Shown here: positions 54,263-61,954 of the stretch, piece after piece
Numbering within the stretch: position 1 is the first letter of the stretch
How the letters are laid out: every line of letters begins with the position of its first letter
NCBI GenBank assembly: GCA_947176745.1
Contig: CAMWRV010000002.1
Span: 52,378 to 116,377, forward strand
Reading direction: 5' to 3'
Origin: an uncultured Muribaculaceae bacterium
Lineage (GTDB): Bacteria; Bacteroidota; Bacteroidia; Bacteroidales; Muribaculaceae
DNA length: 64,000 nt
Position numbers and translations under genes: made by a program
Notes under the pieces: model-generated
The model's database searches: none
The model's input: only the letters and a program-made list of their open reading frames with translations
What the model was told of the DNA's origin: nothing

Positions 54263-54466
54263 AATCTTACTGAATTTGTTAGGTTTTTTTGGTTTGTTAT
54301 AAATTAGTTTTGGTTATTTCTATCTTTGGGTGACTCTTTCGGGTCTTTCCCGGGATTAGGCCGACGCGTTCCTGTCTATCGTGATTGGAGATTGAGTGAT
54401 CATGATTGTAAGGTTACGTCTTGCGCGCATCCGACAGGGGAAAGCGGACTTTGCGCTTATCTTTTG

Positions 54467-54496
54467 CAAAGTTACTATATTTTTCAAAAAAATCAA
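54467..54496 (-). promoter_or_regulatory. Promoter of the exbB-exbD-exbD-tonB operon
   Basis: On the minus strand TTG is 19 bp from TAACTTTG. The leader to the exbB ATG is about 200 nt, long enough for post-transcriptional control. Confidence 0.7.
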
Positions 54497-54556
54497 TAGA
54501 TGATTTTAAAAATTTAAGGAGTCTGAGCGTGATTTAGCTTTTCTTAGGCATAATTG

Positions 54557-54587
54557 TTGCAAAATTATGTTGTATAACATATTTTTG
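54557..54587 (+). promoter_or_regulatory. Orphan plus-strand promoter-like pair
   Basis: TTG at 54557-54559 lies exactly 20 bp from TATTTTTG at 54580-54587. No gene follows on the plus strand before the hairpin at 54689-54716. Confidence 0.45.
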
Positions 54588-54592
54588 CTATT

Positions 54593-54720
54593 CTCAATAT
54601 GTCTCTCTTCATACCGTTAACTCCAATTGATAGCATTAATTGTATGAATTGGGTCATTTCAGTATAGAGAAATGAAGCTTTAAGAAAAGGGCAAATCCAC
54701 TTATGTGCATTTGCCCTTTA
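54593..54720 (+). ncRNA. Candidate small RNA
   Basis: This is the stretch between an orphan promoter-like pair and a hairpin with a TTTA tail, about 128 nt, without an ORF. Only position and flanking signals support it; the hairpin is equally explained as the pgk terminator. Confidence 0.25.
54689..54716 (-). terminator. pgk terminator
   Basis: GGGCAAAT and ATTTGCCC form a perfect 8-bp stem, followed on the minus strand by TTTTCTTAAAG, about 100 bp after the pgk stop. Confidence 0.8.
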
Positions 54721-54817
54721 TCCTGGTATCGCCCGGAGTGTCACGAATGATTTCCGGCGTTATGTGTTCGTTCAGTCCGTTGGTGAAGCACGGTCTTCAA
54801 TGCGTGTGTCGCGTTTG

Positions 54818-56068
54818 TCATTCGGCCACAGCCGCTACGCCCGGAAGTGTCTTGCCTTCGATGGCTTCGAGGAGTGCGCCGCCGCCTGTCGATACGTAGC
54901 TTACGCTGTCGGCAAGGCCGAACTTGTTGACACAGGCTACGGAGTCACCGCCGCCTACAAGCGAGAACGCTCCGTTGGCAGTAGCCTCAACGATAGCATC
55001 GGCTATCGCTTTGGAGCCTGCAGCGAAGTTGTCGAATTCGAATACGCCTGCGGGGCCGTTCCAGAGTATAGTCTTGGCGGGCAGGATGGCGTTGCGGAAT
55101 GCTATGACAGAGTCAGGACCGGCGTCCATGCCTTCCCATCCGTCGGGAATTTCCATTACGGGGCAAACCTGACGGTTGGCGTCGTTCGAGAATTTGTCGC
55201 CTGCCACGCAGTCGGTTGCAAGTACGAGGTTTACACCCTTTTCTTTGGCAAGTTCCATGATGTGGAGTGCGAGGTCGAGTTTGTCGTTTTCTACGATAGA
55301 GTCGCCGATCTTGCCTCCCTGCGCCTTTGCGAATGTGAATGTCATGCCGCCGCAGAGGATAAGGTTGTCAACCTTGTCCATGAGGTTTTCGATAATACCG
55401 ATCTTCGTCGATACTTTCGAGCCGCCCATGATGGCAGTGAACGGACGGTTGATGTCTTTGAGGATATTGTCGACAGCCTTGACCTCTTTCTCCATGAGGT
55501 AGCCGAGCATCTTGTCTTCTTTGTCGAAGTAGTCGGCGATTACGGCTGTAGAGGCATGGCGGCGGTGAGCAGTGCCGAACGCGTCGTTGACATATACGTC
55601 AGCGTATCCGGCAAGTGTCTTTGCGAATTCCTTCTGGCTCTCTTTCATGGCCTTCTTGGCCTCTTCGTATGCAGGATCGTTTTTGTCGATGCCAACGGGC
55701 TTGCCCTCCTCTTCGGGATAGAAGCGGAGATTCTCAAGCAGAAGAACCTCGCCGGGCTTGAGATCCTTGGCGGCGTCGGCTGCTTTGGCGCAGTCGGGAG
55801 CGAATTTTACGTCTGTGCCGAGAGCCTTGGCTACGGCATCGCGGATCTGGAGAAGGCTGAGTTTCTCGTTGACTTTCCCTTTGGGCTTGCCCATGTGCGA
55901 CATGAGGATCAGGCTTCCGCCGTCGGCGAGAATCTTCTTGAGAGTGGGAAGAGCACCGCGGATACGGGTGTCGTCGGTGATGTTGCCATTTTCATCGAGG
56001 GGCACATTGAAGTCTACCCTCACGATGGCTTTTTTGTCCTTGAAATTGTAATTTTCGATCTTAGCCAT
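54818..56068 (-). CDS. pgk: Phosphoglycerate kinase
   Basis: This glycolytic enzyme makes ATP from 1,3-bisphosphoglycerate. The substrate-binding [10 protein letters not shown] near residue 18 and [10 protein letters not shown] are present, as are the hinge region [16 protein letters not shown], the nucleotide-binding [17 protein letters not shown] and the Gly-rich [13 protein letters not shown]. At 416 aa the length is standard. It is transcribed alone; the 453-aa ORF on the opposite strand is its shadow. Confidence 0.98.
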   Translation of the reverse strand: MAKIENYNFKDKKAIVRVDFNVPLDENGNITDDTRIRGALPTLKKILADGGSLILMSHMGKPKGKVNEKLSLLQIRDAVAKALGTDVKFAPDCAKAADAAKDLKPGEVLLLENLRFYPEEEGKPVGIDKNDPAYEEAKKAMKESQKEFAKTLAGYADVYVNDAFGTAHRRHASTAVIADYFDKEDKMLGYLMEKEVKAVDNILKDINRPFTAIMGGSKVSTKIGIIENLMDKVDNLILCGGMTFTFAKAQGGKIGDSIVENDKLDLALHIMELAKEKGVNLVLATDCVAGDKFSNDANRQVCPVMEIPDGWEGMDAGPDSVIAFRNAILPAKTILWNGPAGVFEFDNFAAGSKAIADAIVEATANGAFSLVGGGDSVACVNKFGLADSVSYVSTGGGALLEAIEGKTLPGVAAVAE

Positions 56069-56180
56069 TTGATTAGTCTATATTTAGGGTTTGTATGTTT
56101 CTTTTCTTTGACTGTCAGTGTCTGAATGACATTTGAAAGGCATCGGTGCGGCCCTGTAGAAACCGACCGATATCGCATTG

Positions 56181-56188
56181 CAAAATTA
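56181..56188 (-). promoter_or_regulatory. -7 element for pgk
   Basis: On the minus strand TAATTTTG fits TAnnTTTG, about 110 bp before the pgk start. A clear -33 TTG is absent. Confidence 0.4.
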
Positions 56189-56242
56189 ATAAATTTCTTC
56201 GATTAATCATTGCAGATCGCTGAATTAAAACTTTTTTACATT

Positions 56243-56250
56243 AAATTTGC
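56243..56250 (+). promoter_or_regulatory. -7 element for the AmgK-RapZ/MurU pair
   Basis: TAAATTTG fits TAnnTTTG, 76 bp before the ATG at 56327. The -33 element is not clear. Confidence 0.4.
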
Positions 56251-56326
56251 AAAGAAATAACGTCTGTGGCGTTTATGGCGCGGACGGCATTATGACTATT
56301 TGTCTTATTTTAGCTTAAGTTAGTAT

Positions 56327-57757
56327 ATGTCATTATCTGATCATATGGAGTCTCTTTTCGATCTGTGCGAGACAGCCTTCGGCATGCGTCCCATATCTTT
56401 TTCCGATATGCCGCAGGGTGGAGGTGACCGCAGGTATTTGCGGTTGCGCTTCCCCGACGGCAAGACCGTGCTTGGAGTGCAAGACGACAACCGGAAGGAT
56501 GCCGCCTCTTTTGTGGGTTTGTCAAGAGTATTCGCTCATAATGGAATTTCTGTCCCGGAGGTTTATGCCTGTACGGAAGACTTTTCCTGTTACCTTGAGC
56601 AGGATCTCGGCGACCGGTCGTTGTTTTCCGCGCTTGGCGAAATCGATGTCGCGTCAGTCGGCGCAGAAGTGATGATGGAGCTCGTAAGAATGCAGACCGT
56701 TGATCCCCGCGAATGGAGAGAGAGTGTGTGTTACGGCGATTTCTCGATGCGTCAGGCCATGTGGGATCTCAATTATTTCAAATACGAGTTTCTTAAGCCG
56801 GCAGGAGTGGAATTCGACGAGGATCTTCTTGAAGATGATTTCGAAGCTTTTGCTTCCTCGCTTGTCGAGACTGACCCGCGGCTCTGGGGATTCATGATGC
56901 GCGATTGCCAGAGCCGGAATGTCATGCTTGCTCCGGATCCTGTCTTTATAGATTATCAGGGAGGCCGGTTCGGACCCTGCATATATGACGCCGTGTCGTT
57001 TGTCATGCAGGCTCGCGCCCGCTTTTCTTCTGAACTGCGAGATGAGTTGCTCCGTGTTTATGCCGGGGCATTCTCGGAAGCACGGGGAATTTCTGCGGAT
57101 CCGGTGCTTGAGGCCGTCGGTCGTTTCTCCCTCTTCAGGACTCTCCAGGTGCTTGGGGCGTATGGATTCAGGGGACTCGTGCAGAAGCGGGCTCATTTTA
57201 TAGAAAGCATACCGGCGGCTCTTGAGAATCTTGCCGCGCTGGCAGCAGGCGGAGCGCTAAACGCATACCCCGAACTGTCTGCTGCAACAGAGAGCCTTCT
57301 TTCGAATTCAAAGTTCAGTCCGGCCTTGAAGCGTGAGTCTGACGGAAGACTGCATGTCAAAGTATTCAGTTTCTCCTATAAACGCGGTTACCCGGAGGAT
57401 CTTACAGGCAATGGTGGCGGTTTCATGTTCGATTGCCGTGGAATGCACAATCCGGGGCGTTATGACAGATATAAGCCACTCACCGGTCGTGATCCGGAAG
57501 TGGTGGAGTTTCTAAAAGAAAGAGGGGAGGCAGACTTGTTTGCCGCCCGCGCTTTCGAGATAGTCTCACCTTCTGTAGAGCGGTATGTCAAAAGGGGGTT
57601 TTCCTCTCTGCAAGTCGGTTTTGGCTGCACAGGAGGCAGACACCGCTCTGTGTATTGTGCCGAACGTATGGCCCGTAACATAGCGGAAAGATTTCCTGAG
57701 GCTGTAGTCGAGCTTATCCACAGGGAGCAGGACATAACAGAGATGTTTAACAGGTGA
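56327..57757 (+). CDS. AmgK-like sugar kinase fused to a RapZ C-terminal domain
   Basis: Residues about 20-290 are an aminoglycoside-phosphotransferase-fold kinase of the AmgK type. Evidence is GGGDRRYLRLRF, the catalytic loop FMMRDCQSRNVML (the usual HRD His is Met) and FIDYQGGRFGPCIYDAVSF. Residues about 345-476 match the RapZ C-terminal domain: KVFSFSYKRGYP, GGGFMFDCRGMHNPG, and the FGCTGGRHRSVY motif. AmgK phosphorylates the anomeric position of MurNAc/GlcNAc in peptidoglycan recycling. In enterobacteria the RapZ C-domain binds glucosamine-6-phosphate. A MurU-like gene follows 35 bp downstream, which supports the recycling role. The sugar specificity is inferred. Confidence 0.88.
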   Translation: MSLSDHMESLFDLCETAFGMRPISFSDMPQGGGDRRYLRLRFPDGKTVLGVQDDNRKDAASFVGLSRVFAHNGISVPEVYACTEDFSCYLEQDLGDRSLFSALGEIDVASVGAEVMMELVRMQTVDPREWRESVCYGDFSMRQAMWDLNYFKYEFLKPAGVEFDEDLLEDDFEAFASSLVETDPRLWGFMMRDCQSRNVMLAPDPVFIDYQGGRFGPCIYDAVSFVMQARARFSSELRDELLRVYAGAFSEARGISADPVLEAVGRFSLFRTLQVLGAYGFRGLVQKRAHFIESIPAALENLAALAAGGALNAYPELSAATESLLSNSKFSPALKRESDGRLHVKVFSFSYKRGYPEDLTGNGGGFMFDCRGMHNPGRYDRYKPLTGRDPEVVEFLKERGEADLFAARAFEIVSPSVERYVKRGFSSLQVGFGCTGGRHRSVYCAERMARNIAERFPEAVVELIHREQDITEMFNR

Positions 57758-57792
57758 CACAGCCGTAGACAGTCAGTTTATAAACAAGTGCA

Positions 57793-58545
57793 ATGAAAGC
57801 GTTTATACTTGCCGCCGGTCTTGGCACAAGGCTGAGACCGTGGACTCTGGAGCATCCTAAGGCACTCGTGCCTGTAGGCGGGATTCCGATGCTTGAGCGC
57901 GTTATTCTCCGGATGCGCGATCAGGGATTTGACGATATAACAGTCAATGTGCATCATTTCGCCGATCAGATAGTCGATTTTCTGAACGTGCGAGACTTTG
58001 GAGTCTCGATACATGTCAGCGACGAGCGCGAAAGGCTACTCGATACCGGCGGTGCGATCCTGCATGCCGCGCGGTTTCTTGCATCTGATCCGGCACCGTT
58101 TCTGGTTCATAATGTCGATATACTCAGCGATGCGCCTCTTGCATCACTTATGCAAAAGCATATGGATTCGGGGCGCGATATCTCGCTTGTGACGAGTGAC
58201 CGGAAGTCATCGCGTCGCCTTATCTTTGATTCCAACGGCAAGCTGTCGGGGTGGCATAATCTCGCTACAGACGAATATCGCCCCGAGGGATTCTGCCGTC
58301 ACGCCGAAGATGGTCTTGCTGAAAACGCGTTCAGCGGTATATATGTGGTGTCGGCAAAGGCTGTCGATTCATTTCGTGAATATGCCGACAAAATAGGTTC
58401 TCCATCCTTCCCGCTCATGGATTACCTGTTGCAGCAGCCGCAAAAAGCAGATATCGGCGAGATCAGACTCGACAGTCTGAATCTCATCGATATCGGAAAA
58501 CCGGAGACTCTCGGCATGGCCGAAAGTCTCTGGTCGGGCAAGTGA
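57793..58545 (+). CDS. MurU-like sugar-1-phosphate nucleotidyltransferase
   Basis: The N-terminal signature MKAFILAAGLGTRLRPWT is that of nucleotidyltransferases. HPKALVPVGG, VNVHHFADQIVDFL, LVHNVDILSD and LDSLNLIDIGKPETL follow. It is 250 aa, a short form without a hexapeptide-repeat domain, close to MurU, which makes UDP-MurNAc from MurNAc-1-phosphate. Its position directly after the AmgK-like kinase suggests the AmgK-MurU bypass of de novo UDP-MurNAc synthesis. Other sugar-1-phosphates cannot be excluded. Confidence 0.88.
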   Translation: MKAFILAAGLGTRLRPWTLEHPKALVPVGGIPMLERVILRMRDQGFDDITVNVHHFADQIVDFLNVRDFGVSIHVSDERERLLDTGGAILHAARFLASDPAPFLVHNVDILSDAPLASLMQKHMDSGRDISLVTSDRKSSRRLIFDSNGKLSGWHNLATDEYRPEGFCRHAEDGLAENAFSGIYVVSAKAVDSFREYADKIGSPSFPLMDYLLQQPQKADIGEIRLDSLNLIDIGKPETLGMAESLWSGK

Positions 58546-58556
58546 TAAGATTGTAA

Positions 58557-58733
58557 TCAGTGGTAGTGTATGGTCTTGCGGTTGTTGGTGTAGAACTGGA
58601 ATACGCATCCGAGCACAAGAAAAACGACAGCGACACCTCCGAGAATCCATGTCAGTGTCACACCTGTTGTGAAGCAGGATGCGATCAGAAGTCCGGAGCC
58701 GATGATATAAAATAGAATCGATAATGTTTTCAT
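58557..58733 (-). CDS. Small membrane protein (58 aa), not in the ORF track
   Basis: The minus-strand ORF runs from ATG 58733 to the stop at 58557 and begins MKTLSILFYIIGSGLLIAS. Two hydrophobic segments, LSILFYIIGSGLLIASCF and WILGGVAVVFLVLGCVF, are followed by a short polar tail (QFYTNNRKTIHYH). It is convergent with the MurU-like gene, 11 bp away, and lies after the prfA terminator. The family is unknown to me, but the composition strongly suggests a real membrane protein. Confidence 0.7.
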   Translation of the reverse strand: MKTLSILFYIIGSGLLIASCFTTGVTLTWILGGVAVVFLVLGCVFQFYTNNRKTIHYH

Positions 58734-58767
58734 AGTGACAAGTATTTATTGATTGGCATTAAAAAAA

Positions 58768-58803
58768 TTACAGGCATACAGGAAGCTTCCTGTATGCCTG
58801 TAA
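58768..58803 (-). terminator. prfA terminator (36-bp perfect palindrome)
   Basis: TTACAGGCATACAGGAAG and its exact reverse complement CTTCCTGTATGCCTGTAA form an 18-bp stem potential. On the minus strand it is followed by a T7 run. Confidence 0.93.
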
Positions 58804-58832
58804 AACAAATGTGCGGATAAAAGGGTTTATCG

Positions 58833-59942
58833 CTACAGTTCCGCCTCCTTCAGTTTCTCGGCATTCTCGGCCACAGTCAGCCTGTCGATGCATTCCTGAA
58901 TGTCGCCGTCCATGAAAGCCGCGAGATTGTAGACCGTATAGTTGATCCTGTGGTCGGTGATTCGGCCCTGGGGATAATTGTATGTCCGGATCTTGGCGGA
59001 TCTGTCGCCCGTGCTGACCATGGTCTTTCTTCTCGACGCTATGTCGTCGACATATTTCTGGTGCTCCTTGTCATATATGAATGTGCGCAGTCGCGATAGT
59101 GCCCTCTCTTTGTTTTTCGGCTGGTCGCGGGTCTCGGTGCATTCGATAAGAATCTCCTCTGTCTGGCCTGTCACTGGATTCTTCCAGTTATACCTCAGTC
59201 GAACGCCTGATTCGACCTTGTTGACGTTCTGGCCTCCAGCACCTCCAGACCTGAATGTATCCCACTTGATCTCACCCTCGTGGATCTCGACATCAAACTC
59301 CTCGGCTTCAGGCAGAACGGCTACGGTTGCGGCCGAGGTGTGAACGCGTCCCTGCGTTTCCGTGGCCGGAACGCGCTGAACACGGTGTACGCCGCTTTCA
59401 TATTTCATAGTGCCATAAACACCCTCACCGGAGAGGGTGCATACGATTTCCTTGAATCCTCCCGCCGCACCTTCCGACATGGAGGAGACGGCAAGCTGCC
59501 AGCCCTTGCGTTCGGCATATTTCTGATACATGCGGAAAAGGTCGCCGGCAAAAAGAGCTGCCTCGTCGCCGCCGGTGCCACCGCGTATCTCAAGAACCGC
59601 GTTCTTGGCGTCATCGGGATCAGATGGTATGAGAAGGAGCTTTATGCGCTCCTCAAGCTCCGGTATCCTCGCAGTGCATGCATCGATCTCTTCGCGTGCG
59701 AGTTCGCGCATCTCCTCGTCGCTTTCGGAAGCGAGAACGGTTTTCGATTCCTCCAGCCCGGCGAGAGTCCGGCTGTATTCGTTCTTTACCTTGAGAATCT
59801 CCTCAAGGTCATGATATTCTTTGGTCAGCCGCACATAGCGCGGCTGGTCGGCTATCACCGACGGATCCGTTATAAGTGTCGAGACTTCCTCGAATCTGGC
59901 GTCGAGACCCTCAAGTCGCGACAGCAACATATTTTCTGCCAT
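58833..59942 (-). CDS. prfA: Peptide chain release factor 1
   Basis: RF1 reads UAA and UAG and triggers peptide release. The stop-codon recognition motif region RVPATETQGRVHTSAATVAVLPE carries the RF1-type PAT tripeptide, and the catalytic GGQ is in RSGGAGGQNVNKVESGVRL near residue 238. The length of 369 aa is standard. It is transcribed alone and divergently from rpsP. Confidence 0.97.
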   Translation of the reverse strand: MAENMLLSRLEGLDARFEEVSTLITDPSVIADQPRYVRLTKEYHDLEEILKVKNEYSRTLAGLEESKTVLASESDEEMRELAREEIDACTARIPELEERIKLLLIPSDPDDAKNAVLEIRGGTGGDEAALFAGDLFRMYQKYAERKGWQLAVSSMSEGAAGGFKEIVCTLSGEGVYGTMKYESGVHRVQRVPATETQGRVHTSAATVAVLPEAEEFDVEIHEGEIKWDTFRSGGAGGQNVNKVESGVRLRYNWKNPVTGQTEEILIECTETRDQPKNKERALSRLRTFIYDKEHQKYVDDIASRRKTMVSTGDRSAKIRTYNYPQGRITDHRINYTVYNLAAFMDGDIQECIDRLTVAENAEKLKEAEL

Positions 59943-60016
59943 CGTATGTCAATATATCGGTCAGATGTGCTTCCTGCTTCGGGACGTACATCTTCTGTTC
60001 ATTCAATAATACGGTG

Positions 60017-60024
60017 CAAAATTA
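60017..60024 (-). promoter_or_regulatory. -7 element for prfA
   Basis: On the minus strand TAATTTTG fits TAnnTTTG, about 75 bp before the prfA ATG. The -33 TTG is not clear. Confidence 0.4.
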
Positions 60025-60044
60025 CTAAATTAAAGTGAAAAACT

Positions 60045-60074
60045 TTGCTATTTCCGAATTTAGAGTTAACTTTG
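60045..60074 (+). promoter_or_regulatory. Promoter for rpsP
   Basis: TTG at 60045-60047 lies 19 bp from TAACTTTG at 60067-60074. The leader to the ATG at 60141 is about 62 nt. Confidence 0.75.
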
Positions 60075-60140
60075 CATCCGGAATTCGCGGAAACGCGGAT
60101 TCTTAACCAAACATTAACCAATCAATAAACCGGCAAGTTT

Positions 60141-60683
60141 ATGGCAACAAAAATTAGATTACAGCGTCACGGCCGCAAGCGTTACGCTTTTTATCCTATT
60201 GTAGTAGCCGATAGCAGGGCACCACGTGATGGTAGATTTATTGAGAGGATAGGTTCTTATAATCCGAACACTAATCCTGCTACAATAAGTTTAGACTTCG
60301 ACCGTGCTTTGTATTGGGTGGAAACTGGTGCGCAGCCTACTGACACAGTGCGTTCGATCCTCTCCAAAGAGGGCGTGATGCTGATGAAGCATCTCCGTGG
60401 CGGTGTCAAGAAAGGCGCTTTCACCGAAGAAGAGGCAAAGCGCCGCTTCGACGCGTGGAAGGCAGACCGCACAAAGACAGCCGAGGCAGACAAGGCTAAG
60501 AACGAGGCCAAGGCAGCAGCAGACGCAAAAGCGCGTTTCGAGGCTGAAGCCGAGAAGAACCGTCTCAAAGGCGAGGCTGTCGCAAAGAAGAAAGCTGAAA
60601 AGCTCGCTGCCGAGGAGGCTGCCGCAAAGGCTGCTCTGGAGGCTGAAAACGCAGAAGCTCCCGCTGAGGAAGCTGCAGAGTGA
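60141..60683 (+). CDS. rpsP: 30S ribosomal protein S16 with Ala/Lys/Glu-rich C-terminal extension
   Basis: Residues 1-85 are S16: [41 protein letters not shown] and [23 protein letters not shown]. The remaining ~95 residues are a charged, Ala-rich helix ([22 protein letters not shown]), probably a coiled coil or flexible tail that projects from the small subunit. Extended S16 is known in Bacteroidetes. The gene is alone here, without rimM/trmD, and ends in a very strong terminator. Confidence 0.97.
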   Translation: MATKIRLQRHGRKRYAFYPIVVADSRAPRDGRFIERIGSYNPNTNPATISLDFDRALYWVETGAQPTDTVRSILSKEGVMLMKHLRGGVKKGAFTEEEAKRRFDAWKADRTKTAEADKAKNEAKAAADAKARFEAEAEKNRLKGEAVAKKKAEKLAAEEAAAKAALEAENAEAPAEEAAE

Positions 60684-60696
60684 TCTGCTGATTCTG

Positions 60697-60744
60697 CACA
60701 ACAATAAAGTCCGGTGTCGCAAGACACCGGACTTTATTGTTGTG
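60697..60744 (+). terminator. rpsP terminator (22-bp perfect stem)
   Basis: CACAACAATAAAGTCCGGTG (plus TC) pairs exactly with its reverse complement across a GCAA tetraloop, ending in GTTTCGG. Confidence 0.92.
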
Positions 60745-60781
60745 TTTCGGCCAGGAGTGTGCAGAGGCAGGATGAAATAAA

Positions 60782-60807
60782 AAAAGCAACCGATATCGGT
60801 TGCTTTT
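60782..60807 (-). terminator. tRNA-Met terminator (26-bp perfect palindrome)
   Basis: AAAAGCAACCGAT and its reverse complement ATCGGTTGCTTTT lie directly 3' of the tRNA and are followed on the minus strand by further T residues. Confidence 0.92.
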
Positions 60808-60808
60808 G

Positions 60809-60882
60809 TAGCGGGATCGAGAATTGAACTCGAGACCTCCGGGTTATGAATCCGACGCTCTAACCAACTGAGCTATCCCGCC
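60809..60882 (-). tRNA. tRNA-Met (anticodon CAU)
   Basis: The minus strand gives a full cloverleaf: acceptor GGCGGGA/TCCCGCT (G1-U72 wobble), D stem GCTC/GAGC, anticodon loop TTCATAA, T arm TCGAG-TTCAATT-CTCGA, and discriminator A73. The 74-nt gene does not encode CCA. The CAU anticodon fits elongator Met; a lysidine-modified Ile2 tRNA cannot be fully excluded, and initiator features are absent. Confidence 0.95.
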
Positions 60883-60900
60883 GTTTCCGTTTTGCGAGTG

Positions 60901-60931
60901 CAAAGTTATATAATATTTTTGAATTAACCAA
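60901..60931 (-). promoter_or_regulatory. Promoter for tRNA-Met
   Basis: On the minus strand TTG is exactly 20 bp from TAACTTTG, which ends about 18 bp before the tRNA 5' end. Confidence 0.8.
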
Positions 60932-60951
60932 GTTTTTCCGGAAAAATTCGC

Positions 60952-60959
60952 TAATTTTG
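60952..60959 (+). promoter_or_regulatory. -7 element directly before the 60969 lipoprotein gene
   Basis: TAATTTTG ends 9 bp before the ATG at 60969, divergent to the tRNA-Met promoter. No TTG lies at the expected distance. Confidence 0.45.
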
Positions 60960-60968
60960 TGTCAAATT

Positions 60969-61928
60969 ATGAAGATTTCAGTAAAATTTATCGAATATTC
61001 AGTGCTGCTTTTTGTGCCGGTGCTGCTCGCAATCAGTTGCAACACAGGCATAGAGAGTACAAAAGCCATCACTATGTCGAGGTCGGAGCGTCGGGAGACA
61101 ATGCCGGGTGCCGAAGAGCGTATGTCGGCGCAGATCACATCCGAACCGCTTGGGGAATGGCGAGCCGGAAAGAAGTTCCTGATTTCAGACAACAAGGCTT
61201 CCGTCTTGCTCGAACGTCAGCCTTATGCGCACAACTTTTCAGCGACTGATTCGATTGTCGGCACAGTTTTGAGCTTTGAGCGCGTATCCTCACGTCTAAC
61301 CCCCGGGGGCGACACTGTGGCAATAATTGAATTCCGCGGAGACGGGTGCGCATACCTCTACAATACGTCAAGAAATTTGCGCGATGCTCTTCATTCGTTC
61401 AAGGGACAGGATATGCCGATGATGATCGATCTCGACATGGTTGCGTCAGCCGACAGCCTGCTCCGCGGGCGAAAGGTGTGGACACGCTCGCGCCTGTGGT
61501 ATGACAGCGTAGGAAATATAGTAGATGGCCGTAAGTTCGATCCTGTCACAATAACACGGATTCGCCCGGGCAACATGGTTTTTCCGCTTGCTGTGGAATT
61601 CACGGATGAAAATAGAGAAAACGCGACTATGTTCATGAATGTCTCCAGCTCTGACGGAATTGGAGCTGAAAGCCGCACGTTCCAGAGTCTGTTTATTCTT
61701 GAGGATCCACGGCAGCTTTATTCATCTGTATCTCCCGAGATATGGGAGAATATCAAAAAAGGACGAGTATCGGCCGGAATGACCAAGGAGGAGTGTCGCC
61801 TGTCGCTTGGAAATCCCGCTGAGGTCGACGCCGGGCATAACTGGAGCTCGGTCATCGACATCTGGAGATATCGCGACGGATCATATCTTCAGTTTCAGGA
61901 CGGACTACTTGTGAACTACAGACATTGA
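60969..61928 (+). CDS. Lipoprotein of unknown function with BamE/SmpA-like C-terminal segment
   Basis: The start at 60969 (MKISVKFIEYSV) is chosen because the ORF-track start is a TTG inside the promoter. A hydrophobic segment ends in the lipobox LLAISC. The central 200 residues are beta-rich, with VGTVLSFERVSSRLTPGGDT and ADSLLRGRKVWTRSRLWYD. The C-terminal 60 residues (IKKGRVSAGMTKEECRLSLGNPAEVD, DIWRYRDGSYLQFQDGLLVNY) fit a SmpA/OmlA-type domain. It is probably anchored in the outer membrane. MurB-MBL follows 26 bp later on the same strand. Confidence 0.82.
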   Translation: MKISVKFIEYSVLLFVPVLLAISCNTGIESTKAITMSRSERRETMPGAEERMSAQITSEPLGEWRAGKKFLISDNKASVLLERQPYAHNFSATDSIVGTVLSFERVSSRLTPGGDTVAIIEFRGDGCAYLYNTSRNLRDALHSFKGQDMPMMIDLDMVASADSLLRGRKVWTRSRLWYDSVGNIVDGRKFDPVTITRIRPGNMVFPLAVEFTDENRENATMFMNVSSSDGIGAESRTFQSLFILEDPRQLYSSVSPEIWENIKKGRVSAGMTKEECRLSLGNPAEVDAGHNWSSVIDIWRYRDGSYLQFQDGLLVNYRH

Positions 61929-61954
61929 AAAGCAACAGGCTAAAGAATTGAATC

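Larger units (their letters stand above)
54263..54817. other. Long intergenic region between exbB and pgk
   Basis: These 555 bp contain the exbB promoter and leader (to 54496), a separate plus-strand promoter-like pair (54557-54587), and the pgk 3' hairpin (54689-54716). I see no supported ORF. Apart from these signals, the 54340-54460 part is GC-rich leader sequence without recognisable structure. Confidence 0.7.

Noticed and set aside
54764-56125. 453-aa plus-strand ORF
   Set aside because: It is the antisense shadow of pgk, which has all kinase motifs. The ORF has no recognisable domain.
60809-60882. tRNA-Met as an integration (att) site
   Set aside because: No integrase, no direct repeat of the tRNA 3' end and no foreign gene block nearby.
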